Part shown: piece after piece, positions 1 to 13,679 of the stretch
Position numbering within the stretch: the first letter of the stretch is position 1
How the letters are laid out: each line of letters opens with the position of its first letter
Assembly (NCBI GenBank): GCA_034769895.1
Contig: CM068369.1
Span: forward strand, 146,589,574-146,653,573
Origin: Magicicada septendecula
Taxonomy: Eukaryota; Arthropoda; Insecta; Hemiptera; Cicadidae
Length of the DNA stretch: 64,000 bases
Direction: 5' to 3'
Notes under the pieces: model-generated
Databases searched by the model: none
What the model was told of the DNA's origin: nothing
The model's input: the letters and a program-made list of their open reading frames with translations, nothing else
Translations under genes and position numbers: made by a program

Positions 1-756
1 TGAATACCATCTTAGTAGGCACACATCAAATATTGGCTGTAACGACATCGGCTATAGAGGCAGTCACACCAGATAAGCCTTGTTTCTCAGGTTATCCCGA
101 CTTAGCTTCTAAACCCTGAGTGCTGACGGTTTGTAAGTTAAGGCTTCATTTGTTTTGATTTGAATTAATCTAACGGTGTTATTAATCGACCGTACAATGA
201 AACCATAGCTGTAGTATGATACAGGAATACGGTCCAATAAATTTGTAGCTAAGTAATGGTATCTAATAATCATAATGAATTATGAATAATAGTAATGAAT
301 TATAAAAAATCATAATATTCATTGATTTTTTTATAACTCCGCGTGTGGAGTGGACACTTAATTTTACGGGTGCAGAATTCTCTGATGAGTCTGGTGTCTA
401 TGCGGAACACCAAATTATGAAAAATTTTACTGAAAATACTAACAATGTATTTTTAGTAGTTTGACAAAATTAATCTCTGTTAATAAACTTCAGAAAATTT
501 GGACCTTTGCAAAATCAAAAACTTTGTAAGCTACGTTCGCACAACAACTTTACATATTGTTGTCAGTTATATATATTTTTATAAAGTTTTAGATATTGGC
601 CTATACATATTTATGGAATTGTAAATAAAGACAGCTAGGACTAAAGTACTTATCATTTAGGCGTTATGATTAGGCCTACAATTTACCAATATACTGTATC
701 GGTAGTAAAAAGATCAGTGCACAAGTAAGAATTTTTAGTGTTTATTTTATTTACAA
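1..756. other. AT-rich DNA, nothing recognised
   Basis: No open reading frame of useful length, RNA gene or terminal-repeat element was recognised here. A short run of repeated 'taatgaattat' units lies near 265-305. This is a negative call made by eye. Confidence 0.4.
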
Positions 757-1110
757 TCATAATCATCATCATCATCATCATCTTCTTCAAGGATTAAACC
801 AAGGATAGTTTGTTCCAGTCTCAAATAGGCAGAGATTAGAGCTGGTTACTCCAGCGCTTCCTCGGATGTCCCACACCTCTTCATCCCCTCGGCTTATAGT
901 TCCATAGTTGTTTGGGGATACGGCAGTCATCCATTCGGCAAAGATGTTCCCACCAATTCAGCCGATACTGGGCAATCCTGTCGAGCATACTCATAATATT
1001 TAGTTCCTGCCGTATATCTATGTTTCTTCTATGATCATGGAGAGTATACCCTGCCACGTGCCTGAGAAATCTCATTTCACCCGCTTGGATGCGACTGGCC
1101 TGGCCTTTCG
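757..1110 (-). pseudogene. 3' end of a decayed non-LTR retrotransposon (family A)
   Basis: Read on the minus strand, this stretch encodes the C-terminal tail typical of arthropod LINE polyproteins: MRFLRHVAGYTL, then RRNIDIRQEL, then WWEHLCRMDDCRIPKQ, NYKPRG, and after a stop codon (881-883) GVGHPRKRW. It ends in a (GAT)n tail at 757-789, seen on the plus strand as repeated atc. The same tail protein and the same (GAT)n tail occur at 15649-15929 and, more decayed, at 60015-60480. The reverse transcriptase part is absent, so this is a 5'-truncated dead copy. The family resembles RTE/jockey-type LINEs, but the clade cannot be fixed by eye. Confidence 0.75.
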
Positions 1111-2500
1111 TTAAAGTAAATTCTGAGACCCATAAAGAAGTGTGGGAAGAAACATCACCTTTTAGAATTTTAGGCGTGTTCCTTTACTTGCTGACTTAAG
1201 GGTTCGCCTAATGGTCACGCACATAAGGTTGAACTTATGCAACTTATTCACAACGTCGTTGCTTGCATTATAAGACACACTGTAGCCCAGCTATTCAAAA
1301 TTGCTAACTTAGTCCAGGACAGTACGATCTATACAATTTTTGCCCGTACGGGATCAGTTCTACGAAAAGCCATCAGCTTGGTCTTAAATGTGGATAATTG
1401 CTATCCAGAGTCTTTGTAGATTCGATTCACAATAATAAAAAAGTATTAATGGTTGAAGACTTTACAATCGTTATTTTGCTAAAAAGTTGTTGAGTATCTG
1501 GGGTTTTCGTAATTTTTTTCTTTAATTTTATAAAATACAGTGAAACTTCCATTATTTGTGGCAGTAGAAAATCACTGATAATGGAATTAGTTCATTCCAA
1601 CAAGCGCGAAAGGAGTTCCAAAGAATTCGCATGCAGGGATATATTAGGCCTACCTATTCATTCGTACAGTATACTGCGGTTAGGTCTTTATTTAAAACAC
1701 AAATGCTTTGTTTTAAATCAGTTGATTTAATAATGATTAACCCAGTACAATAGTTGACGTAATGTAATGGACACAGTATATGAATTGTGTAGCAAATAAA
1801 AAAAAGTTATTACAATAAGAAATACAGTAATGACTAATTAATTTTATTTCTTTATAGTTCGTCATTATTTTGTTTGTATCTGTTTACATATTTCTTAAGG
1901 TAATTATTCGTAAAACTCACAAATTTGCTTTTTAAAAATTAATAAAGTCTAAAGACTTTATTAAACTGCATCCGTTGTCTTAAGAGGTTTGATTTTTTTC
2001 CAGTTCACCATTATCAGCACTATCGTCGGTTTCTGAATCACTATGTTGAAACTGTGTATATTTTCGGTGGAGATGTCCGAATAAGTGATACGTATTCATT
2101 TATATTAGCCGCCTGCTAAACGTTTTCCGGACTGTGACAGTCGAATTGTCAAAAAAAATGTCGCATGTTTACTCTGTAAACACAGGTAGGATACACAGTA
2201 GCGTAGGCCTAGTGTACGGCTATCATATTGTATCGTTGACCTTCCTTTAATAGTGCAGAAACCCTAGCATGAAGACATCGAGTCGCCAAGTCCGTAGAGG
2301 AAGTTGGAATTCGTTTACACCTACGATTGCGTGTGTACTGTATTGAGATATAAACAGAACTTAATTCACACTTTTAAAATTAAAATTTACTATTTTAACT
2401 TTACCTAATAATAAACGTATTTCGTTCAAAACGGTGAGCGAGTACTGCAGCGCAGGAAGCTTAATATGGTATTAAACAAGTGAAGACAAGTTTGTGATTT
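1111..2500. other. AT-rich DNA, nothing recognised
   Basis: Only short chance reading frames are seen. A fragment near 2420-2455 (ttcgttcaaaacggtgagcg) recurs in diverged form near 24435 and 31250, so part of this is dispersed repeat. Confidence 0.4.
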
Positions 2501-3615
2501 TTACTTCCACGATCCGTAAGGAAATGGAAGTACATGGTGATAGCGAAAACAATCGTGTACGAGATAAGGGCAGATTCTGATTGTACTACCCTCAAAACAT
2601 GAAGAAAAATCATTTTCCAAGAAGTGTCTGTATGTAGAATATTTTCTATGGGGAACGATAACTGCCGCAAATTCACACAGAATCAAATAATTTTTACATA
2701 TGTCCCTTAGTTGTTAGGACTCAAGGCCTATTGATTTTGGTGAAGATCGGTTATTGGGGCGGGGTAGTTTACCTGCAACGTTTTACGTTTTAACAAGAGT
2801 AAAATACTTAATTTTGATAAATGAAGTATCCTGAAGAAGGTCATAATAAACCACTGTAGAAAGTTACATGAAATATCTATAAATAAAAAGGGGTAGTTGA
2901 AGGGGAGTGGGTAATTTACTATAATTGAAAATGGTTGTTGATGGGGGAGGGGTATTTAAAAAAATTACCTTTTTGATATCGAATAAACTACTTAATTTTG
3001 AAGGATAAGATACCTTAATAATTACATATAACTAAACTATTAAGCAATAAAAGCGTAAATATAAAAAATGGGGTTGTTCGGTTAAGGAGAAGGAGTAGTT
3101 TATCTCCATCGTTTTGTATTTTAACAAGAATAAAGTATTTAATTTTGATAAACAAGTGCCCCGAAAATAAAGTCATATTAATCCACTGTAAAATGGTAAA
3201 TGTGATATCTATAAATGAAGAGGGTATGATTTTTTGAAAGTTACTTTGCAGATATCAAGTAAAGTACGAATATTTAATTTTGAAGGACAAGATACCTTAG
3301 CAATTACATATGATAAAACTATTACTCTATGAAAGTGTAAATATCATTAATGGTGGGGATCGGTTGATGAGGAGGGATGATTATCTGGGTAGTGGCAGTT
3401 TCTTTATAAGAATAAAGTACCTAATTTTTATAGATAAAGTGACTCAAAAATAACATTATATTAAACGACTACCCCATAGAAAATCTATAAATAGTGAAAA
3501 TAGTTTGAGGGTGGAGGATATTTTTTTAGAAATTATCGAACCGAATTCAAGTAAATGATTGTAAATATAAATCTTAGAACATGGAAGTCATGTATGGTTC
3601 TCCATACCAATATTT
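2501..3615. repeat. Dispersed repeat R1, copy 1, with degenerate tandem units
   Basis: The left 460 bp (from 'ttacttccacgatccgtaag') and the right end ('cttagaacatggaagtcatg') match the repeat at 55248-56035 in the same orientation. The middle contains degenerate units of about 280-330 bp, each holding 'acttaattttgataaa', 'atccactgta' and 'tatctataaat' blocks (near 2802, 3133 and 3414). No coding capacity was found. Its class is unknown; it looks like an old satellite-derived or non-autonomous element. Confidence 0.7.
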
Positions 3616-3848
3616 CAAATATTCGCTGATACTGTTAACGTAAGTGATCACTGTATAAAAGCCTATAGACTTGGACATAGTATATGTAATATTACGTTAC
3701 CGTACTAACAGAACATTCTTGTAAACTTTCTTGTTTTCCCAGAAAATTCATCCCTGTCTGTATTAGACAATTGTAAAATCTTTACTGTTATATGAAGAAG
3801 ATTTGCATTAATGTTTACGATTATGATTCCCACGTTCAAAACAATAAC

Positions 3849-3851
<3 letters not shown>

Positions 3852-3908
<57 letters not shown>
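3852..3908. repeat. (GT)n microsatellite
   Basis: Uninterrupted GT dinucleotide run of about 57 bp. Confidence 0.95.
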
Positions 3909-3910
<2 letters not shown>

Positions 3911-6220
3911 GCGAGCGTGCATGCGAGAATGCTAAGCTGAGTGCAATGAGTACTCCCCCATGCGCTGTCCCATTCCCATATACCTAATGGTAACGACCAT
4001 TACGGTCTAACATGTCTAGTGGTAGTATCCCAAACGGCCCCGTGCTTGTGTATGTCTCACATACATGCGTATGAGTGGTAGAATCTGAATGAAGGTGAGG
4101 CTGAGGACAATACAAGGCGCAGTCTTAGCTTCGCATCCCCCTCCCCCTCACCGAGTGTTTGTCCGCGTTTTAATAATGACAATCATAATATTAAAAATTC
4201 GACTTACGTCATCTACTTTATAAGGAAGAAATTCTGGTGGAAATTCTAGACCGTTACTCGAAATGAATTAAATTAAACACTAGAAACCGATATTTTATTA
4301 ACAATTCCAATAAGTAAAATGTATTATTATTTTTTCTTTTAAATACTATTTTCAAAATAAGATAAGGCTTAACAAAGTAAGTTTAACAGAATCACATATT
4401 CATCGACCGGAAATGATTAAAAAAAAAAAAGGATATTTTGTATTTCTTTCTTGTTCTTTTGAAAGCAGAGGTGATAGATCAGTTTTTGTTGCCTCCCAGT
4501 AGGCTATTATGAGAACCGACAGATTACTATTAACCTTCATTCTATCTTCCGTCAGAAATCGGACGTATAGAATTCAGTCGTCCTTTTAGATTCTTTGCAT
4601 AGTCTACTTCAGTAGATTTTGTTAATTTCATCGAATAATTTAAATCCTCGTGAATATTTTCATCAACAACGTCATCAGGCCACCATCATCGTCGTCGTCG
4701 TTGTCATCATTATCATCAGTGTCGTCATCATAATGGTAATTATACTGGAAGGATTACGTGCTAATATCTATTCTGGTTTCACAAACTATGACATGTTTTC
4801 CGTGAAGCTTCCAATTCCCTGGTCTTCCATTTGGCGTGTATTCATAAAATTTCTATCAATTTTTCTTAACATATCACCTATATGCAGCTACCAAACTCGT
4901 ATGTACTCATCGATTATCTCACAGACAGATAATCGATTCAATAAACATTTTTCTGCAAATATTGTTTATGAATCGTTAACAAAGATAAACAGTAACCACG
5001 CCTGTAAACTTGTTATCGTTTTCGATATGTTATCGTCTCGGTTACAGACCTACACTAAAAGATATTTCAGGAACGTTATTTCAAAAAATATAAAGTTTAC
5101 ATAGATTTAGCCTTATAAGTAAAATCCATAAGCTAGAACCTCCATGAACTTAAGTACAAAAACACCGTCTTTCTGTCAAGGTATTTCTCCGCAACGTCTA
5201 CATTTGGCACCACATGTAGTATGTAAATAAATAGTTTTTAGTCGCCCCCCACCTAATAAATAAAAGGTAGGACAATCAGTCAATTTAGCGAAAAATTTCT
5301 ATACTTTAATGAAAATTTTAGATCGTATTGGCTATTTTGTATTGAAAACCATTACATTTATTATTCGTTTCAGGAACCATTACATTACTCACATCATAGT
5401 ATTCTGTAATTTTTATGATCCTTTGCGAGCCCTCTTTTTCAGAGGACTCTCTTCAATAGTTTCGCATAACTCTTTGAATAGTTATGCGATCGTCAACAAA
5501 CAACAGTGCAACACATGAGGTATCAACCTTAACGGCATCTTATTTTCCTGTCTAATTATATGTGTAATAAGGCCGAGTACACGCATGTCGCTAAACTTGC
5601 ATATTTGGCGTTCTTCCGATAAATCCTGTCCAGAAACGTGGCAAGTTTTATCCCTTTAGCCTAGGTAAACCAGAAACAGTAGTTCTAGGTGTTTTCTATG
5701 ACCATCCGTGAAAATGCTCCTGGTTACAGAGCAAGCGGAGTTCTGACATAGGAGAAATCGTGGCACACTTGACCGTGTTAGAAGCATCACTGTGATTGGT
5801 GGGTGGAGATTGTAAACCAAAAACGAAGGAAGTCTGCCAAGGGCAAGGAATCTCTGATTAAAAATCCTTGGTCTTCCGATAATGTTGATGACGGGATCAT
5901 TTAGCAAGAATATTCTTGAGAATTGTGAACCTTATTGTGTAGCAGAAAGTGGCAACAATGGTGACGATGAGTATGATAGTGGTGCCGATGGTGAACGGCT
6001 TATAAAGTGTCGGGTGCCGTTCTTAGCTGTTATTGCTGTTTCACTTCTTCTTCATTCTTGGTTTTTTTTTTTTAGTTTCGACATTAATATAATTCCCGAG
6101 GCTCCGTATACATATACTAAAAACCTGTGCCAGTAAGAGAGACTGTTAATGATGATTGTTTTTATTAATCAGTGTAAATTAATGTATTAGAAAATATGAT
6201 AAACAATTTGTATAAATATT
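3909..6220. other. No gene recognised; imperfect (CAT/CGT) run near 4680-4735
   Basis: A 161-codon open stretch at 4619-5104 begins at a TTG, is hydrophobic only because of an imperfect trinucleotide run, and matches no family I know. The trinucleotide run may be the antisense of a LINE (GAT)n tail, but no LINE protein could be confirmed next to it. Confidence 0.4.
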
Positions 6221-6246
6221 GTTATTATTATTATTTCTACTACTAT

Positions 6247-6287
<41 letters not shown>

Positions 6288-6305
6288 TTATTATTATTAC
6301 TATTA
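6221..6305. repeat. (TAC)n/(TAT)n trinucleotide microsatellite
   Basis: A run of act/att triplets. The apparent polyserine and polyleucine frames across it are by-products of the repeat. Confidence 0.95.
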
Positions 6306-6514
6306 ACCCCGAAAATGTTAACATTAGTTTCGTTTAATTTTATAAGCAACAAATATAAAGCAGAATACCACAAAACATATAAAGGAATAACAAAATTATT
6401 CTACCGGCTTTAAAGGTCCAATTTTCGGCTGACCGTTTGAGATTGTCATACAATTTATAGAATACTAATATAACTTAAAATGAATGCAATACATTATAAA
6501 AATTATATTATAAA

Positions 6515-6548
6515 CGCGCGCACGCACACACACACACACACACACACA
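6515..6548. repeat. (CA)n microsatellite
   Basis: CA dinucleotide run preceded by a short GC-alternating stretch (cgcgcgcacgca). Confidence 0.95.
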
Positions 6549-7190
6549 TACATATATTATATTATAAATGAATATTACATTTATACATTTGTACAATACA
6601 TTTAATCGTAGTACATATTATTAACCGATTTGGTTACATATCATTTAACAGATTTAATTTTAACAAATATATTTAAAAGTATTTTATCTCATAAAATTTC
6701 ATTTTATTTTTAAGAATGCCTCAAGGTTGGAATTTTTTTTAAATCTTGAATTCTTCCATAATTGCTTCAAAATTAAAATATTTCTCTAAATATTTTTACC
6801 AGGTGAGATGTATTTATTTTACGGAATAATCCGATATGTATAACGATCAGATTTCTCGCATACTTATTTAAAATATTACTTACAAACATACCGTGCATGT
6901 GTGAATGCGGTTTTGTAGAAGATCGCACTGACCGTAAAGCAGTAATGAGAAAAATTGTTAATAGTTAAGTGACATAGTGGTGCTGAATGAACGACGTAGT
7001 ATAAAATGTATTAGCGGTTAGAGAATAACTATAACTGTTTTTGATAAGAAATATCATTTGCTGTGTCAGCTCAATAGTTTCAGTATAAGACATGATTGAA
7101 TCGATTACAAATTATGCAGAAAATCAAATGTAACTAAGAAGAAAATACGAAGAGTATCGTAGACATACAGATAGACATACAGAAATACAG
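6549..7190. other. AT-rich DNA, nothing recognised
   Basis: No element ends, coding similarity or RNA gene seen. Confidence 0.4.
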
Positions 7191-7203
7191 ACACACACAC
7201 ACA

Positions 7204-7286
<83 letters not shown>

Positions 7287-7288
7287 AC
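7191..7288. repeat. (AC)n microsatellite
   Basis: AC run of about 95 bp with a few interruptions (acgtac near 7204, ataca near 7281). Confidence 0.95.
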
Positions 7289-8026
7289 AATTCACTCATA
7301 CAGAGTTAAATTTTTTATTTTATTTGTAGGCGTAATGAAGTTAGTTTACAGAGGTGTTGGTGTGAACAGTAAGTTAATTTTTTGTGACATTTAGTTACGG
7401 TTTAAGACGCTGGTACGTCGTCAGGTTGCATATATCAGTATATGACAACCAGGTTTTAATTAAAACTAGTAGCTAGTTCAGGACCAACGACCCCGACATG
7501 CATGACAATTAACGGTATAATTAGTGTACTTGAGACAGTTTATGCTCAGTAATGTGTTATATAGGGCTTAACCCTAGGGGTAGGTAGCGACTGCTCCAGC
7601 CTCTCTACCTCACAGCGTGCTGTTTACGTCTATGTGTGCTCTTATACATGAGTGTATAGTAAGCCATTAATCATAGTGTGTTTCGTTGTAATGTCATTAC
7701 AAATATCACTTAGCGTCAGTTTTTATGCGTAACCTGTATTCGAAGAGAGGGTACTATTCAAGCCTTCAGGCTTCACTTAAATAATACCTCATTGCACGAT
7801 TCAACTAACATAAATTACGTTAATATGTGCCCACATTTTGATACAGCGGGCCTTTAATGTACTTTCATGTAACCGACCGATTGGAAAAACATTAACGCCT
7901 AAAATTCCTTTAAAAGCAAAAACGAGTAAACACAGTGCGTATTTATTGAAATACTATGTTACTGAATATAATTCCTTTTCTACTACCGAAAGCAGTCTAG
8001 GAGCCTTACGTGAGCCACACATTGCA
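7289..8026. other. No gene recognised
   Basis: Only short reading frames. A small hairpin of the form ggttgcatatatc..gtatatgacaacc lies near 7424-7452. Confidence 0.4.
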
Positions 8027-8034
8027 TGTTTTTA

Positions 8035-8460
8035 CAGTAGCGTATCTACAATTTGGTCTGAGGGTCCGGTCCGGTCGAGTCGGTTTCATACAAAAGAAAA
8101 ACAAGTTAACACTAATCAATATTACTATCTTTAAAGTGGCTGAAAAACCTTAAATAACATACTGAAATCAATCCCATTAAAGTAATAATACAATAAAAGT
8201 AAGCGCTAATTATTGAAACATTGTTTACAAGATACGGACGTAATTGATTTTCCTATATTTCATATTTCAAATTTACACGCAAATGCTGTGTAATAAACTT
8301 GTTTGAAGACCTATATTTAAAAACATGTTGCTACTGTATTAGCGTACACAGCTGAGAAATTAATAAAACAGCTTAAAAGTTGAGAGATTACCAAGTTTCT
8401 CGTCAATTTTCGACTCACTGAGGGGTCCGGCCCCGTTCTCCCCCCGTAAATACGCCCCTG
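8035..8460. mobile_element. hAT-type MITE, family M1 copy 1
   Basis: A 426-bp non-coding element. The ends are inverted: CAGTAGCGTATCTAC at the left, GTAAATACGCCCCTG at the right, whose complement is CAGGGGCGTATTTAC. It is flanked by an 8-bp duplication, tgttttta (8027-8034) and tgtattta (8461-8468), with one mismatch. CAG-type ends and 8-bp duplications are the hallmark of the hAT superfamily. The interior, including 'gtccggtcgagtcgg' and 'aatattactatctttaaagt', is shared with 15996-16427. There is no transposase, so it would depend on a hAT enzyme encoded elsewhere. Confidence 0.85.
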
Positions 8461-8468
8461 TGTATTTA

Positions 8469-11400
8469 CAATGTCAAAACAACTTATTTAAGAAGTCAGT
8501 GAGTAAATTTTCAAATTGTTTATTTTAGATCAATAAAGTATTTCGAAGGAAACAAAGGCCTCTTGTGTATAAGGTGTTTAGGATTAGACCTAGATCTATA
8601 AGCTTAGAAAGTGGCCAGTAATGTAAAGTACAGATTCATTATGTGAAGTAGTCACTAATACGAGGCTTATTTAGTTGATAGCGCATTTATTTATGTTATG
8701 CAATTCTGATGCTTTTTAAGAAATTTTCATTGAAACTTATACTTTGATATTAACTCTAAACTCCCTTAACCGGATTGTTAATAAAACTCATCTATTTCTT
8801 TAAAATTAAGCACTTTTAAATGTAACTTTAGAAAAAATCACTCCTATTAATTATTATCTTTTTAAAAACTAATTTGAGTGTGTCAAATGATTCACCTTTT
8901 GGTTTGAGCTGGACTCGAATCGAGTGTAGCCTGCCTACTGCACTGTTTTTATAGATTCTCTGACTGATAGCTATACAGGATCTACAGTTTGACCGGATTT
9001 GATTGATTGGTAAGAGCAGTGTCACTAGACAAGGACAGCACTCAGTCGCATAATTTTTGGAGGAAAGGCGATTGTCTGAAGCCTGAAAAAGTTTTCGGCT
9101 GCTTAAAATATTATTGTCAACGCTGTGTGACATAGTTAACAATATTTATTACTATTGTTTATTATTTTTGCATAGCAAATACAGAACGAATGAAAACAGT
9201 GCCGTATGCAGCGCAGTTAAAGTCGGCAATCGAGGGCCGCCGCTGCCGCAGAGACAGCCGCGTGTGCACAAACGGCACAACAAAGCGAATTTTAATTAAA
9301 AAAGCGGCGTTTTGAGTGTTTTACTAATTGAAGGAATCAATTCCGAACGCGTTTCATTTCTCACGGTTTCCAAATGTTATTTACCACAGCTTTATTCCGA
9401 GTACAATAACGTACAGACCGTGAGCTGAGCGTTGTCATTCCGGACACGTTCGCTGTCTATATTAAACTGACAGTTTTCATATCTCTATATACACACTGCG
9501 TGAGTACGCGCATACGTCAGTGCGTGTGGTACGGATATTGCATTTTTCCCAATCCATTAATGCATTCTTTCGTTGCAGAATTTCAATTGCGTTACAAATT
9601 TGTTTACTCCTTTCATTACTTGAGTTTAACTTAATTTGCGTACGTTGTTTTTATTTAGTGGGCTCAGATTCCTTCTTTTAATACGACTTTCTCTCTCAAA
9701 GTTATTTAATACGACGTGGTGGTGCAATTTAACGGATTAGTTCTCGGAGCTTGAATGCTTGGACTTTAATGTGTCTCTGAATCTACAAAGACATACGATT
9801 TCTGCAAGTTTTAACCTTAATTTAGAATATAGCAATTTAATTATTTTAGCTACGTTATACTTAATAAAATTTTAAAATATTTTTGTTATAAATGTTGTTG
9901 CTTTTTGAAATTAAAAAAACTTACATTCGATGAGCCGTTGGTACAAGCAAACGTGTAAGGTTTGCAATCGTTACTTCTCTGCTTGTAACGATTGTACTGC
10001 CATAATTTGTTAGCCAGAAAACTGACTGATCCACAACATATCGTCACTTGAGAGAAGGGGTCTAAGAAAAAATGGTACACGATACAGGAAGAGGCATAAT
10101 GATAATGGGTCATAAACAAAACAGTGATGGTCACGAGAAAAAAGGTAGTTTTTAGTATAGAAAGAACACTGAATCGGATCGTCAAAATTTTTATGTGTTT
10201 AAAATACAAATAAAAGTGAACTAAAAATGTTAGTGATAAACTAAAGATTATCAAATTGCTTTTTATTTTAGTGATTTTATTTTAAAGTCATATTTATGGA
10301 ATCCAACACCTCCCCCCCCCCCCGGAGAACCGAATGGGGGAATTGAAACTCCGGAATATTTTGCATTAGACGTAGCCATCATGCTAAAAGGAATAGCTAT
10401 TTATGGAATAGTTCAAATTCCAGATTAATCAGGCTATTATTTTTCCTCCTGTAACAGTGTTAACCCGCAATTATATTTACTTCTCTGCTATTCTCTCATC
10501 TGATGGGGGCAATGAACAAAATAGTGGTTTAAAGAATTTGTGGTTGAGTGACTCGTAAGAACGGATGATCCAGAAATACGTGTTGCGTACAGAACGGAAA
10601 ACACAAATGTGATGTTAGTCAAGGAGCTCAAAAGGGGTAAAGAATATAATTAGTAAGTATAACTGGAAGATAACGCGACAATTTGAAGGCTAGCTGTGGT
10701 GGCAGCTGGATATATACCCCTACAGAATTGAATACGTGAAAAAACAATAAAACGGTTAAATGTCAGATGTTATAGAGGTCACCCACACGAAACAAACAGA
10801 TCGGTAAAAGCAGTTATATTAAAACGTCAAGAGATCAACAGGAAACAGAAAATTTAATTTAATTTGAATGTTTGCCAGTCACGTTTAATTTAGGGAAAAC
10901 CGTCTCCTCTATAGTAGGGAGGGGTATTATGTGGAAATGCCAAAGGTGTATTTATCCGACTGTACAAGTGTATTTATTGGAAAAATTAATGAAATATTTT
11001 CTTTTTTCAGTTTATTATGAGATGTAATTTTGGAAGGCTTTACATATTTAACATAAACTCAAACGATGTGAAACGTTTTCAGAATATCATGAAATTCCCG
11101 TTGATATAAATGCGATTATTTTATTTTATTTTAACAAAACGTTAACGTGATGGGAAAATATTCGGTTCATTTTAATTTAAGCATATTTGAAATATAAATA
11201 AAATGTGTTTACAATAAATAATTAAATGGTAAAATAAGTCAACATAAAAAGTCTACAATACAGTGGCAAATTTGATGCACAGGTGTAAAATAAAGCATAA
11301 TAATTAATAGTCCGTAATCATGACATACAAATATTTGAGTTGAATATATTAAAATCTGGGTTCATAGATGCACGATGTATTCACAAAACGCGCGTACCAT

Positions 11401-11799
11401 TATTAAATGAAATGATTTCATAGAAATTTATTGTTATTACAATTTAATAATAATAGGCCTATAGATAACAATACGCATTGACATACGTATACTATTTCCT
11501 CCTGTCCCTCTCTATGCGCGTATAACCGCCCCCGCCCCTTATACACGCACACACAATAAACAAGGCAATCAACAAATATCCGTAAACGTCTTACGAATCT
11601 TATTCATTCACTGGTCTGAGTTTGGAAAATGCCAAGTTTGACAGTAGTTCCTATGTAAGTTACATTGCATACTCGTATACTCCAGCTTTTTAATAATGCA
11701 TGTTTCATTTTAAATAAAATTTTTAGGATTAAGAAACGTAATCGTTAATGACAACACTTTTGGCGGCTTAATATGCGTCGTTTTATTTTATTTTTTTTT
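8469..11799. other. No gene recognised over 3.3 kb
   Basis: Short reading frames only. A stretch at 9215-9290 is richer in GC, and a poly-C run lies near 10312. A conceptual fragment near 10740-10850 (read NVRCYRGHPHETNRSVK) could be a decayed transposon protein but could not be assigned. Confidence 0.4.
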
Positions 11800-12037
11800 A
11801 AACCAAACGTTTCGCTCCCAATAATATGAGGTGTCCTCAGTTGCCCGGCTGAGACAAAGCACGAAGTCTTGACCCACCCCTATTTATACAGTGAGCCCCA
11901 CCCTCAATGTTACAAACAAGCCCATAAATTTGTGGGCGAAGCTTACTCCATAAATAGGGAGTGGGACAAGACTTCGTGCTCTGTCTCAGTCGGTGCACTG
12001 AGAACGCCTCACCGTAGTGTGGGCAAACGTTTGGTTA
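11800..12037. mobile_element. Fold-back (inverted-repeat) element, about 238 bp
   Basis: The two halves are inverted copies. Left runs aaccaaacgtttcgctccca, then ctgagacaaagcacgaagtc and cacccctatttat. Right runs ataaatagggagtggg, gacttcgtgctctgtctcag and ends gggcaaacgtttggtt. Arms are about 100 bp with a short unpaired middle. It is non-coding, and no clear target duplication was found, so the superfamily is unknown. A 73-codon frame across it is a chance by-product. Confidence 0.75.
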
Positions 12038-12513
12038 TCAGAAAAAAGAGTTATTTATCAATGAAAACCACGAAAGCTTACGATCGATAAACGTAATCGT
12101 CCAGCAATTCTTCAGTTCCTTCAGACGACCTACAATTTTTCCAAGCTTTGTTCAACGTTTCAATGAAGTGAATTAAACGAAGAAAGGACAGAGCCTAGGG
12201 CATAAGTAGGACAGAGAGTATTTGTTCAAGACATTCAACCACGGTTTTTGTATCTGACACAAGTATCTGCCTCTTATTTTTCGTAATTGAACTGTGCAGG
12301 CATGTGTATTGCGTATTGTGCCCTGTATGTCCGTGTGTATTTGCTGCTTATTTGCATGACAACTGGATTCTGCAAGGGAAGTTGTTCAATTATTTAAGAA
12401 TTTATGTAGTTTTTAGTAGCTCATGTAATTGTCATTCTCATATAACTCTTTGTCACTGGAATGACACGTTATTTGTTATGTTATTTGTATTTTTATGGTT
12501 TAAAATTATTTTC

Positions 12514-12556
12514 GTGAAGACGGCTACCAATTTCTAGTGTCGGCCTAGCCGAAACG
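12514..12556 (+). ncRNA. Hammerhead-like motif (degenerate)
   Basis: TGAAGA (12515-12520) is followed by a stem GGCTA...TAGCC (TAGCC at 12546-12550) and GAAAC (12551-12555). This is the order of the hammerhead core (CUGANGA, helix II, GAAA), but the first core base is G rather than C. Similar motifs lie at the end of the Penelope-like element at 37241-37265 and in the fold-back element at 53975-54005. It may be a relic of a Penelope terminal repeat; activity is doubtful. Confidence 0.35.
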
Positions 12557-13679
12557 TTGCTTTTTCAGAAAATTCAATCAGCGGTGAGGAACGTTGGTTT
12601 TAACATTTAAACACTAATATGCATTTACTCTTAAATTTTTAAGACGCTGTTCGTGATTTTTTTTTTTCAAGTTAGACCGATATAAACCTCTTCTGTTGTT
12701 TCAAAAAGACAGTTTTACAGGATTGGAGGGAAAGTAATTTTTTTCTGACGTCCTGACGGATACCGTGATCTACGTATAACACGTTCTTCATGCACAGTTA
12801 CAGCAACTATTCGGTATCTAGATGAAAGTCATCTTATGCTTTCACGATCAGGCTTTCTCCATTAACCTTCAAAAACCGTCTTCACAGGCCACTGCGCATC
12901 TCTCTGAATCGTGACATTTGAAACGGGTGCAAACCTGCAGAATCGTATTGGACGGTGTTTTCGTACCGCGAATGTTAAGTAATGTTTGTTATTATTTGTC
13001 TTGAACTCGGTTACAATGGTTCTGACCTTTTATATTATCTGCGGTGACGTATCATTTCCGGACAGGGCTATTTTTTATAACGAATCGCTTTGGGTCACGC
13101 AGCCACACTCATAGTATGCGGAAAACATTGTGTGAAACCGGAACACAAAGTGTAACATGCTTTCGAAACAGAGTAATAGAAGGTAAATGACTCCCTGATA
13201 AATAGAGAACAAGTTTTCGAATGAATAGACAAAGAAAGGCGATAAAAAAGAACATGAAAATTATAGAGGAATAAATTAGTTACTACGGCACTGAAATTTA
13301 CAACATAGGCTAGATGGTAAGACAGAAGATCAGCAACCTTTATACGAGTTAGGAGAAGAAAACCAAAACTTTAGAAATGAATAAACTTGTTCTGGGGTGA
13401 TTTATATATATATATACACAGGTTAGCGAGAAGAAACCTGAATATAATAAACCGGCTTATACGTGCTCTGGTGTTGTTTAGAGAGCATTTGATCGCTAAC
13501 CGCTAAGGATGACATAGCTGATCGCTGACATAAGGATGCCATCAGAATAATTAAAAGAAGAGAAATTCTTTCGTCGCTTATGCATGTTATTATGGACGTA
13601 TCCGCGAAGTCTGAAATGAAAACTAAATGCAGTAGAGAATTTTCGACAAACAATCTCATCTGCAAAGTCTTCTAGTTTG
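12557..13679. other. No gene recognised
   Basis: AT-rich sequence with short reading frames. The part after about 13450 may be a more decayed upstream portion of the LINE relic that follows. Confidence 0.4.

Noticed and set aside
4619-5104. A 161-codon protein gene
   Set aside because: Non-ATG start, hydrophobic stretch created by a trinucleotide run, no family match, no supporting signals.
6179-6413. Polyserine or polyleucine proteins
   Set aside because: Pure by-products of a TAC/TAT microsatellite on both strands.
7105-7299. Cysteine-valine repeat protein
   Set aside because: By-product of the (AC)n microsatellite.
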